Below are positions 33,133-43,783 of a stretch of 64,000 nucleotides of DNA, piece by piece (the stretch's first letter is position 1; the number at the start of each line of letters is the position of its first letter). Where the stretch lies: the NCBI GenBank assembly GCA_947311845.1, contig CAMZMU010000035.1, positions 5,370,344 through 5,434,343 on the forward strand, in the 5' to 3' direction. Made by a program: the position numbers and the translations under genes. The DNA is from Poa pratensis (taxonomy: Eukaryota > Streptophyta > Magnoliopsida > Poales > Poaceae). The notes under the pieces are model-generated. The model saw only the letters and a list, made by a program, of their open reading frames with translations, searched no databases and had not been told where the DNA came from.

Positions 33133-34586
33133 TCAGTCAATAGTCACATCTTCATCTTCCAAAACTTCTGATATTTTATTGATACGGACGGTGAAGCTGC
33201 TGGCTGCAAGCGTGTCAGAGGAAACAGTTGGCACGACCACTGAGTAGCTTCCGTCCTCCGTTGGTAGGCCATTGGAGAGATTGGTGCTCCTGATATGGAA
33301 ATTTGAATGCTGTTTCCAAGGCATGGTGTCGCAGTGGTAAGCAACCACGCACCTGAACTTTCTCTCCCCGCCACGGCATGAGGATCAACACACAAGATGG
33401 AGATGGCATTGCCGAATGGTGGCACCGGAGTGAATTTTACTAGAAAGAGGGGGCCGCCCTGAGAGCTGCGGAGCACATGCATTTCTTCCTGAATCTGCAG
33501 GTTGAAACTACATCCATTGTGAAACAAAGTTGTCGGCCAGTTGTGGTAGGTGGTGAGATGAAACCAGAGCAAAGATGTTGAGCCAGTAAAAGAACAGCCA
33601 GCTTCAGGGCAGAAGCACGGTGCACACGGGCATGCCTTCTCGTGATCCGACCGCTCGAGGTAATGCGTCTTGACAGTGCACCCATACTTGGTGTTGGAGC
33701 AAGGAGCCCGGACCGATTGCAGGATGTGCTCGGCCACAATGCAGCGGCTGTAGCCTCCGGTGATGGAGCACACATGGCACTTGTCCTTGTTCTGGAGCTT
33801 GTCATGGCAGGACGAACAAATAGCATGCCCGATTGCGCACTGTGTATCACAAGATTAAGGAAAATGTAAGATGCTTGTGAGAAAGATGCAGGTTGTTGTG
33901 CATGCTAAAAAGATTTGTACAAGCATAATTTCCCATTGGTTTCCCAAATCAACTAAAGGAGACTCAGTTTTGTTGAGGTGTCCTTGGGAGATGTTGGATC
34001 TTTTTAAAGTGGGAGTCTTAAAATGAAAATGTTAAATGTGTGATAGGATAAGGATGACCGGGTCCGTGTTAAAGGTCTTGGCCTTGCATAGCAAATTCTT
34101 ATGCTGTTTACAACAATTACTGGCAATGGGGTTGATTACTGTCAATCTGTCATACACTTATTCAAGAAAATTAACCTTCCACTGAACGGTTTGGGCAAAC
34201 AGAAATCTGGCACTGAACGGATGCTCCATGTCTACAATCTCTAACTGAACTTCTACTGTTTTTTTTCTTTTTTTGCTTGAGAAGAATATTAACCCTTTCA
34301 CAATGAGATGGCAGTACGGCACACATGGCATCCGCAAGCTCACGATGCAATAACAGATCTAGACGAGATAAATCAGGGAGAAGCAAGAGGAGGTAGGTTG
34401 GACCTGGAAGACCCGATGCGTGAGCGGGTGGTAGCAGATGGTGCAGTCCAGAGCACCCAGCTCGATGGTCCCGACGGACACCGTCCGGTCGTCGCCGCCG
34501 CCGCTCTCATCCGTCCTCTTCCGGCGGCTTGGCCCGCTCTCCCTCTCCATCCGCGGTCGATCTCCAACAAGATTACAAGAACCCAC
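33133..34586 (-). pseudogene. SINA-like copy D, full-length with one frameshift
   Basis: Exon 1 is 34404-34586 (start at 34586 or 34550, MERESGPSRRKRTDESGGGD), with ALDCTICYHPLTHRVFQ and donor GTCCAACC. The intron is 564 bp. Exon 2 is 33133-33839 after TGATACACAG: CAIGHAICSSCHDKLQNKDK (RING), CSNTKYGC, HEKACPCAPCFCPEAGC (SIAH finger), then the SINA domain GPLFLVKFTPVPPFGNAISI. After VDPHAVAG the frame slips near 33380, where GGGGAGAGAAAG lacks one G; the expected remainder (VVAYHCDTMPWKQHSNFHIR to EVLEDEDVTID) continues in the next frame to a stop at 33133. All RING and finger ligands are present. If the missing G is an error, this is an intact E3 ligase of about 290 residues. Confidence 0.85.
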
Positions 34587-34689
34587 TCAAATATGGTGAT
34601 GGGCGGGAGGTCAGCTGGCCTTTTGACGTGCGTCGCCGACAACGAGTATTGCTTGGGCTGGGCTTCTTTGCCGCTCCTTCTTTTTAATA

Positions 34690-35574
34690 TATAAGAGATA
34701 CGCAGGCTGCTGCGTATTCTAGAAGAAAAAAAGTATTGCCTGGCCTGCCCAAACGGTCTCTTTGGTGATAGGTGAAAAATTAAAAATAATCGACATATTA
34801 GATTTTTTATTACTTGTGTCATTAATCGACTTGATTCTTCAATTTATAGGAAGCAAAGATAGTTCTCGCTGTATCACCGGTTTTTCTAAAAAAATAATCT
34901 CTCAATATTCTTTTGCACAAAGCACGAGATAAAGGTATTTATTGGCTAGAGAGTAAGTTTAGGCTTTCTTGTGATTTTCTTTTTGACATAGCTATTTTTT
35001 ATTTGTAATAATGCGTTGTCACCCCAAACATATAACTATAAAACAGTTCTATGATTTCAGTTATCTATTTTGCATAAGTATAAGTTGTATAACCTGTCAC
35101 GTTTCTAAGATTTTTATTGCTACATTTCATAAGAATGCTGCAAAACATACGATCGAAATAGGAAAAGAATAATAGGGAAATAACTAATTTCAGTGTACAA
35201 TTAAATTCATTTGAATATCACAGAGGATACTAGAATATCATGAAGTGTAGATTTAGCAAACGAAACCTATGTACGACACTTTTACATACGAACCCTGTAC
35301 GACGAGTGATCCAGCGGCGTGATGTCATTTCGCTTTACACTTGGATGTTCTGATGCGCGACGTCGTATGTGAATCGTACATGAAAAATCGTACACGCATA
35401 GGAGCTCTCTTTAGCGAATCCCGACAACCGAGCTATAGCCTTCTCTTTCAGTGTACTGTTAGCTTCGGTTGAATCATACAAATCTTCAGCAAACTATGCG
35501 TGCATGTTGCACCTATCCTTGACACGTGGTACTAGTGCAGTACTCTCTTGGATACGAGCCATGTCCTGGCCAGC
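34690..35574. other. No gene recognised
   Basis: AT-rich intergenic DNA upstream of SINA-D, with only short frames. Confidence 0.4.
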
Positions 35575-36900
35575 CACTATGGGAAACCTGAGACGCCGAC
35601 GGTCTGGACATACGTCGACGGCCAAATGTTAGGGCCGTCGGCATAGACCCCGACCAGACTAGCGTAGATCTTTTTTTCTTCTTTTTTTTAGCTACGACGA
35701 CGGCACGGCCTATTGTTATTTTATAGGCCTAGATTTTCTGTTTTTCTTTTGAGCTCGGCCGTCGGCGTATACTTTTTTCTATTTTCCATTTAATATAAAA
35801 TAATTCATATTTTTAAATCCGTAAATCGGAATTTAACAAATTAAATGTCTAAACCGATTAGAAAAATGAGAGGAATCCAAATATGATATTCATAAAATAT
35901 TTTTCACCGTGAACATGGCATTTTGTAACATATGTTTGTTACTTGCTTAATTAAAAAGTCACTTTTTACACTTAAAAAATGGAAAATGATATTTACTAAA
36001 GTATTTTGGAAATAGTTTTTTGCAACAACGTTTTCCATACCAAGACACCCCTATGTGTTAAGTATGAACACATTATCACAAACTATGGCATGGGGATGGC
36101 CATAACTTGGTCATTTGACACGAAAGTTATACATGTCTATAGATGATAGACCTTTTTGTGAAGCATTTTTTTGAAATATTTGTAAAAACTCAAGTTTATC
36201 ATTTTTCCTAGCAACTAGTACACATAAAAGGACTCCATGTCAAAGGAATTCATCTTTTGAGTATTTTCTCAATTTCTTTTATTTTTGTGAAAAAAGGTCA
36301 AAATGACCGTCGTGTCTATTCATTGAAAGGGGTCACATTTTTCAAAACTATCGATATTTCTGTGATAAAGTCACTACATTTGTACCTAGAAAGTATTTTT
36401 GTAAAAATATTAGACCAAACTATATCACACTTGTAGTTCAATTTCAATTACTTTTGAAAAATCGACATAAAGTCATTTAAATAGGAATAATTAGGTAAAA
36501 ATCGAGAAAATTCCTAATACTTGTGTATTATCCATAAAATATGTAGTACCCTTTGTGAAAACGAGATGGGTGCCTTTTGCAACATATTTTTGGTATTTCC
36601 TCCATAACAAAAGTCATTTTTGACACTTTAAAAATGGAAAATGATATTTATAAAATAATTTGGAATTTGTTTTTAGCAACAATGTGATATTCGTTGGTCA
36701 CTCAATCATGGGTCACTCAAACGTGCCAACATCCACATATTTAATTCGAGTTTTCCCTGGTTCTCGAGTTCTTTGGTTGCGATGTTGGTTCTTTACAGAA
36801 GGGACGGTAAAATTCCTAGCTTTTACACTCCGAGTTGCACACAACATAATTTTAATGAAAAAGATGCATCCATTCTAAAATTCTTTAGAAAAGAATGTCA
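35575..36900. mobile_element. CACTA-like transposon end and subterminal DNA
   Basis: CACTATGGGAAACC begins at 35575 and is followed by GACGCCGACGG and ACGTCGACGGCC words, as in CACTA elements of the Caspar type. A block at 35890-36025 recurs at about 36545-36685 (AATGGAAAATGATATTTA with flanking sequence). The opposite end (..TAGTG) and a transposase were not found; truncated or unrecognised. Confidence 0.5.
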
Positions 36901-37716
36901 ATTTTCCAAGGCTTGAGGCAACGAGGAAAAATTATCAACCTACATGTAGAGTACTCACAGTACACAAAAAATAAATAGCCATGGAAAGAAAAGAAAAAAA
37001 CATTTGAAAGTCACTATTGTTTCACAATAACGTCTTAGAGAAGGGACAAAAAAGTCACTATTGAAAGTAACTATTGTTTCACAGAATACGGGTCTGAATA
37101 TATTTCCGACATGCTTCGTTGGTCCTCTGTATTTTCAGCGTGACCTCTCCAGCTCCGTAATTCTAGCATGTCGTTTTGGTTAATAAACTCCCACCCAAGC
37201 GGGGCCTTAATTCTAGCATATTTATTTTTCCTTTTTCTTTTTAGTTCCGAGGGATGCCCTCTAAGTTATGATACTAATAATGTGGATTCAATGAGGCTAA
37301 AATAAGGGACTAATGGTCCTTCGGGGACATCCGATAAAATAAGGGACTAATGAATTAGCAGATGTTCACATAAATTTAAGAGGATTTAAATTTGTAATTT
37401 TTTACATAAGTTCTTCTCTAATAGTATCTAATCTCATTATGTTTTTTTTCAAAACCACTTATTCATCTACTCAACAGTGAATCTGTCTTTTAATTAGTTT
37501 ATTTTGATGTGGTGCAATAAGAATTTGATACAAATGCACATCTTATAGGATTCGATTGGGCATTACACAGCAATCTTTTGTTTTTACTACGCGGGAATCA
37601 GAGATTTCATTATAGAAATTAAGCGAAACATACTTGTTTGAATTGTTTAAAATAATCTTCAAGATTTACTTTATATGTGTTTAAGAAGTCACACACTCGG
37701 AATATAAAAAGTGATT
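36901..37716. other. No gene recognised
   Basis: AT-rich sequence without frames of interest; two near-copies of GTCACTATTGTTTCACA-like sequence around 37010 and 37065. Confidence 0.4.
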
Positions 37717-37922
37717 CGCAGTCGCAGGCTGGAACACAAAGATATGTGGTCATCAAGCCTTCAACGAAATTCTGAGCACGATAGTGAAATAGTGCCTACA
37801 TCATTCATGCAAACAGCGATGCAGATACGCAGTCGCAGGCTGTAAGCCTGTAACACTTAACAGAAAGATCTGTGGTCATGAAGCCTTCAACGAAGCACGA
37901 GAGTGAAATAAAGCCTACATCA
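37717..37922. repeat. Tandem duplication that preserves the Helitron empty site
   Basis: Units start at 37717 and 37828 with CGCAGTCGCAGGCTG. Unit 1 runs on through CCTACATCATTCATGCAAAC; in unit 2 the same sequence is cut after CCTACATCA by the Helitron at 37923. Confidence 0.85.
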
Positions 37923-40295
37923 TCTATATATTATCTATTATATACTGTATTAAAAGCAAAATGAGTTAGTTTTCGAGATACCATGTTAATCCACATCATC
38001 TAAATTAATTTCTGCAATTAGATCTAAAATATATGGCTGAGATTATTTTGAAATTTAGGGTTACGTAAATATCTGACACGTATCTCACAAACAGAATGTG
38101 TGTCCTGACCGAACGTGATTGCTAAAAGAAAAAAGAATGCCTGTACGTGTTCTTTTTTCTTGGTGGGTCCCGGTATTAAAAACGGTGATCGCTGATTGGT
38201 TATTGATGGACTGATTGAGGACTTCATCGCGTACTTCGGCAAGATAAATACGCGGGTCTTCTTTTGCGAAACACAGTACAACGCAAGCGCTCATATACAC
38301 GCGCACACACTCACCCCTATGAACGCACGCACGCACACCCTACCCCTATGAGCACCTCCGAGAGACTGAGTCGGCGGGTCGAGTCTTGAGATTGACGAAG
38401 TCACCACGGGCGCCTCGCTGTCGACGGGAACGTCGCCTCCCACTGAAGAATATTCCGCCTTAAATGAGAAACACCAGCGTCAAACCTGGGGTTTGAACTC
38501 TGGTGGGCTAGGGGTACAACCACCCAACTAACCATCTTGCCACAGGCAAGTTCTCTACGCGGGTCTTCTTTTAAAAAACGTCGGTGTACAGAATCTAACA
38601 ACAACCTTTTTTTTAAACTAATCTACCAACAACCTTGCCTGAAACGTCATAGGAAAATAAAACTGAAACGTGAAGGATAGGAGCCGCTCGGATATGGACA
38701 TGTTACAAATAATTACATTGATCACCATGTACTTTCTCAGTTTTATTTAGCCTGCATTTCTGAGTTTAATTAAAAATGCAATATTGTACAAATTGACCAA
38801 AGATTGTAGCAATAAATATCAACATTATTAATATCAAATTTGTTTATTATAAAAACCATTTTATGAAGATTCCTATAATAATGCTTTTATATTTTATAGA
38901 CGTTAAATTATATGTGGTCAAACTTTATAAAGTATTATTTTGACTACACAAGAACACAGGTCAATTGTGAATTCAGAGAGTACATTATTTTTTGATTGAG
39001 TACCCTATTCAACTACCATTGGACTAATACACTCATAAACTCATGCAAAAATTCGGAATCGTGGAATTTTGAATGTCACGACATTAGTCGCACTACATAC
39101 ATTGTTTCGTGATTGAGTACAAATAAATTTCAAATTTATTCGACCGTCATCAGGCTTCGTCAGACTGATACTCTCACAAAATGCTTGTGGGAAGTTTAGA
39201 GTTCGGAGTAGTGAAATGTAAAATTGATTATGTCGCAACATTAATCCCATTATCAGCGGAAACGTCCCTCACACTAAAAGGTTACCGACTTAATGATACT
39301 CACAAGGCTATTCCGATATATATGAGACATAGAGAGTCAAAGAATCAAACCTTCAAATTGTTGAAGATAGAACAATACTCGGCACACTATTGATGGGAGC
39401 ATCCCTCACACTATTAAACATGTTGGTCTCATGATACACATAGGGCCAAGTCACCCGATTTTTTTGGTAGGTTTCATATATATTAAATATCCACATGGTG
39501 TGTTGTTATAATTTTTAATCAGAGGACATGAAAAGTATACACTTAATTCTTATAAACTATTTTTTAATGGAATGATTTGCCTTGTATGGTAAACATATTT
39601 GGACTATTTGTATTTATCTTTCTCTCACGCAACAAAATCAACATTAGAGCACAGGTCATTTCAATTTGTTTAAGAGTTTTTTAATATGATATCCAATCTA
39701 CAAAGACATTTCACATAACACATAAAATACATTGACCGGGTGTGTCGAACTATTGAATGAACATCATGAATAATTAAGATTCTAGAAAACTTTGAGGAGT
39801 AGTAGTTCTCTAACTTTGACTATTGATGCATGGACATGTTAACGAATATGCGTAGAAGAAAGTATTCTATCTTAAGCAGTATATGCATGTTTTTAAAATG
39901 TTGCACATTGTAACACGAGGTGAATACATGAGAGGAAGAAACATCAGAAGAACATAATTCTTACTATTTCATCTGATATATACCTTTTAAGGAGAATATA
40001 GTGTCCAGTCTCCCATAGTAATCTAACATCGTATAATTCAGTTTACATGTAAAATATTATTTACATGGGTATTTCAACATATGGCATGATAACCCTTTTC
40101 GCAAAAAGTTCAATTTGCCAAAGATGTTACTCCCATACGTGATATTGTGCTTACCAAATATTTGCGACAGTTGTACACAATTTTGTATACAGTCACATAA
40201 TAGGAAATAGTATAACTACAATGAAACTATTTTTATTTTCTGGAAACTATTAATCAATGATGATGCCGTCGCATTTGCGAGGGCCACTATGCTAG
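37923..40295 (+). mobile_element. Helitron 1 (non-autonomous)
   Basis: 2373 bp from TCTATATATTATCTATTATA to CTAG. The 3' end has an imperfect hairpin GCCGTCGCATTTGCGAGGGC at 40265-40284, 11 bp before the terminus. Insertion is between A (37922) and T (40296) without target duplication. No Rep/helicase is encoded. The 5' region matches Helitron 2 (AAAAGCAAAATGAGTTAGTT). It ends 150 bp downstream of the SINA-E stop codon. Confidence 0.9.
38266..38556 (-). mobile_element. SINE inside Helitron 1
   Basis: 291 bp flanked by a perfect 16-bp duplication ACGCGGGTCTTCTTTT (38250-38265, 38557-38572). On the minus strand a Pol III box B-like GAGTTCAAACCCC lies near 38490, and the 3' end reads GTTGTACTGTGTTTCGC before the A-rich target. 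Confidence 0.85.
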
Positions 40296-40445
40296 TTCAT
40301 GCAAACAGCGAAACAAACATACCAGCGGTACCGGAAATTTGATAATTTCATGAAGGTTCTAGGCAGTAAGTGAAATAACACCAAATTAATATTTCCAACC
40401 GATGCCCTTACAAGCCACTCAAGTGAGACGATGCCCGTAGAAGCA

Positions 40446-41515
40446 TCAGTCATCGTCACTACTACCTGCCTTGTCACTATCTTCCGACTCGTCGCTGTCA
40501 CTGTCATCCGACGACAAATCGGCGGCATCACTACCTGCCTTGTCACTGTCTTCCAACTCGTCGCTGTCACTGTCATCCGACGACAAATCGGCGGCATCAC
40601 TAAGACCCTCTGCGTCGTAGCTCATGTCGTCACTGAGCATGGCATCGTCGTCGGATTCCTCGTCCTCCTCAGCCTCGACGTCGATTACCATCTTGAGCAC
40701 AACGTCCTTATCTTTGGGCACGACGCAGAAGTAGTCCATCGGTAGACCTTCCGCCAGAGACGATGTCTCGATGGCCAGCGTCGAGACAGTGTGGCCGGCG
40801 AACCCCGAGAACCCCACGCGGCACCCGAACTTGCATCGCGGAGGATTAGGCTGAACGCAGACAAGCGAAACACCGTTCATGGGGCACTCAAGCAAGGGCA
40901 ACACCACCACGTTGAGCAGGAAGATCCGGTCCCCATCCTCTGCGTGGAGGACATGCAGCCCGGGCTTGATCTTGAGGTCGAACAGCGTGTAGTACTTGAA
41001 GCTCGTCGCCGGCCACTTGTCAAGGGCGGTGAGATGGTCCGCAAGCGCCACCTTTGGCCCGGCGAAGCCGCAGCCTGGCTGCGGGCAGAAGCACAGCCCG
41101 TTCGGGCAGTTCTTGTTCCGGTGCTCTTCCTCCTCATGGTAGGCGACCTTCTTGTCGCATCCGCGGTTGCAGGGGACGATGATCTTGTCGAGCATGGCGT
41201 CCATTGCGTGACAGGGCTCCATGGCGGTTCCTGAGCACACGACGCACTTGCTGGTCCTCGAGGGCTTGTCGCCGCCACCGCAGGCCGAGCAGATGAAGTA
41301 CGCATGCCCCAAGCAACACTACGATGCAATCAAACACTGTGAGAATCATCCGTGGTTTTGGTATCTTACATCTACATGCATAAATAAATCTTAAATCAAC
41401 ACGCGAAGAGCGTTTTAACCTGGTAGACGGGAGGCGTGAGTGGCTTGGAGCAGACGCGGCAGTCGAAAGCCGCCATGAAATCCAGCTTCTTGTTTGAGCT
41501 ACCACCACCGTCCAT
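40446..41515 (-). CDS. SINA-like E3 ubiquitin ligase, copy E (intact)
   Basis: Exon 1 is 41420-41515 (MDGGGSSNKKLDFMAAFDCR, VCSKPLTPPVYQ, donor GTTAAAACG), then a 101-bp intron and exon 2 at 40446-41318 after GCATCGTAG. The product is 322 residues. The RING runs from CRVC through QCCLGHAYFICSAC to KCVVC; between His and the next Cys there are four residues where paralogues have two. The SIAH finger is CNRGCDKKVAYH, HRNKNCPNGLCFCPQPGC, HLTALDKW. The SINA beta domain follows, then an acidic tail with two 23-residue copies of a DAADLSSDDSDSD unit. A TATA-like CTATTTAT lies about 105 bp upstream (41621-41628). Probable nuclear or cytosolic RING ligase; substrates unknown. One of two undisturbed members here. 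Confidence 0.88.
40455..40610. repeat. Duplicated acidic-tail coding unit of SINA-E
   Basis: Two near-identical direct copies of about 69-72 bp (each containing TCGTCGCTGTCACTGTCATC) encode the Ser/Asp-rich tail repeat. Confidence 0.85.
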
Positions 41516-41620
41516 GGCCGCCAAAACTCGATGTCTCTAGTACGGTAGCTTGCTAGTAGCTAGTACGAGATACTCAACCGATGCGGATCGAAGTGTGACC
41601 AATGTGTCTGTGTGCGTGGA

Positions 41621-41628
41621 ATAAATAG
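41621..41628 (-). promoter_or_regulatory. TATA-like box of SINA-E
   Basis: CTATTTAT on the minus strand, about 105 bp upstream of the start codon, in a suitable place for a core promoter. No experimental evidence. Confidence 0.35.
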
Positions 41629-41801
41629 AGGTGGTGGAACTGGTGGAAGTGTGGATTTCGATTCGACTTCCACCGCTGCGGCGACGCACCGCATGCCAGA
41701 GGGAGGGCGAAGTAATGGGACAACACCCCATCAGTACCAAGGAGTCGGTGAGACCGAAGCTGGGATTTGCGTTCATATGGCTCGCAAAATTCATACGGTT
41801 A

Positions 41802-42209
41802 GGCCGGTCACAATGGGTCGTCTCTTGTTGCCGTTTCTTGCTGCATGGTGGGCTTTTAGAATAAACCTATACAATGCGTCGTATACTCGTATGTTAAACG
41901 TTGTATCTAGCAGGTCCTGGATTTTAATTAGCTTTGGATCAATACTAGGTATCAGAACTGTGGCTCTCCGTGGCAACGAAAATAGGAAAGTCTGGCCGTG
42001 CTTTCCTTATGCTGCTGCCACAGCAGCGCCCACACCAGTACGACGAGCCGCAAGGCATCAAGGAAATTAATGATTTGCACCGGTACACGAGCTAAGAGCC
42101 GTATCCTTGCTTACAAACAGCATCCTTCTCTTTCCTCTATAAATACACTGCCACGTCAGCGATTTACCTATAATTTCGTGCTAAGAAACCTCCACTGGCA
42201 TAGTAGGCC
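41802..42209. mobile_element. Harbinger/Tourist-like MITE
   Basis: 408 bp from GGCCGGTCACAATGGG to CATAGTAGGCC, flanked by TTA (41799-41801, 42210-42212). The flanks rejoined (ATACGGTTA + GTCGGTTAGATAGGGAGAAA) resemble the partner sequence ATACGGTTAAATAGAGAGAA at about 42735, which supports a clean insertion. Confidence 0.7.
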
Positions 42210-42239
42210 TTAGTCGGTTAGATAGGGAGAAATCAGGGT

Positions 42240-42765
42240 TAAGCATAACTAAGGATGGCAATGGTAGGTATGAGGCGAATAAAGCAATGCTAAATATAAT
42301 TAATGGATACAAAATTCTACCCGTATCCGTATCCACGTGTATAAAATTTTACCCGTACCCATACCCGACCGGTATCCATACGCATTGGGCGAACAGAATT
42401 GAATGTTCGACCTACACAGGTAAGGTATATGGACGGTTAGGGTATGGGTATACCCGCGGGTACGATGTTATACATGTGCCCTAACCACGGCTTAATTAAC
42501 AGGTAGGGTACGGGTACTATCGTACCCATGTCTATAAATTTGTATCCATACCATGACAGAGTACACATGTGGGTACGGTACCCGCGGGTACCCATACCCG
42601 TGGGTAAAATTGTTATACTTAATATAAGCATGACCCCGTCCACCTCTTCGGCAGCACGCGCGTGAAAGAGGGAAAGCGAAGTAATGACGCATCGGTACCA
42701 ACGAGTAGACATAAACCTGGGATTTGCGTTCATACGGTTAAATAGAGAGAAATCGGGTTTATGTA
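42240..42765. repeat. Palindrome-rich hAT-like MITE and duplicate of SINA-E upstream region
   Basis: 42255-42615 holds repeated (A/G)GGTACCC/ACCCGTA words and the palindrome GGTACCCGCGGGTACC, as in hAT-like plant MITEs that start GGATGGCAAT; ends are not exact. 42640-42765 duplicates 41690-41800 (GCGAAGTAATG, GGGATTTGCGTTCATA). Confidence 0.55.
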
Positions 42766-42769
42766 CTCC

Positions 42770-43783
42770 CGATTGCATATGCTTCTATTTAAGTATAAAA
42801 TTTAATATAGCTCTCGAGCTCATATGCTTCTACGGAGTATCTAAGCACAAAATTCAATAAATAGAAAATACTTCATAAAATCCTGAAAACATCCGGGACA
42901 AACATATTCAAAAAGAATTACATACATGCCAAATTTTGTGAAGTAATATGTCTTGTGCCCTATCCGAAACAAAGAAAAATCAATGGTCAATATAGGATTT
43001 AAAATTTACTTTCTAGTGCACTGATTTGTTTTTTCACAGACCACACAAATGTCATATATTAATGAAATTTGGCATGTATGTAGAACAGTTGTACATATTT
43101 TCTTTGATTATTTTCAGAATTTTAAAATGTTTTACTTTTTTTTTGAATATTGTAGTGAAACAGGAGCTTATAAACTTGTGAGCCAAAACAACTCGTTTCT
43201 TTCACGAACTCCAGGAGCTCTATTAATTAACCTATAATCTCTTAGAATCAACCAACAAGCTGGACACTAAAACGTCTGGGCTTGAACCAATTCAACTTTC
43301 AGTCCTAGGAAGCGTACACACACCTCGCACAAAGATGTGCAGGATTGTTATTCAAACGATTAACATGTTTAACTGAAAAGGACAAAAAAAACATAAGATA
43401 CTTCCTCAACTTCCTGTAGAATAGGCTCGGCGACCAACCGACAATCACCTCGTGACGACCAGAGGTTAACCACCTCTAAACAATCCGCACTTCCGAGTTT
43501 TTAAAAAATCAGAAAAATTCGGAGTGAAGATAATGTTGAGATCTATAGTTGTGCGAAATCTCAATAAAAGATTTGTAATATTTCTGCCCAAAAAAAAGAG
43601 AAATCTGGCAAAGTTTTCAAATTTTGGATCTCGGTACTGTTCGCTATTCAGAAAGGTGGATTGTCTTTTTTCCGAGAACAAAATACTATAAATTCGTAAG
43701 TGACGTTTTACACAAATATAGATCTCAACATTATCGTCACACGGAATTTTTGTTTCGATTTTTTTGACAAACAAAAGTGCGCA
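42770..43783. other. No gene recognised
   Basis: AT-rich DNA; a block around 43490-43760 repeats words such as TTCGGAGTG and GATCTCAACATTATC in both orientations. No transposon ends assigned. Confidence 0.35.

Noticed and set aside
42255..42620. Dense GGTACC and CCCGCGGG palindromes as a regulatory array
   Set aside because: The pattern is that of hAT-like plant MITEs that start GGATGGCAAT; no promoter evidence.
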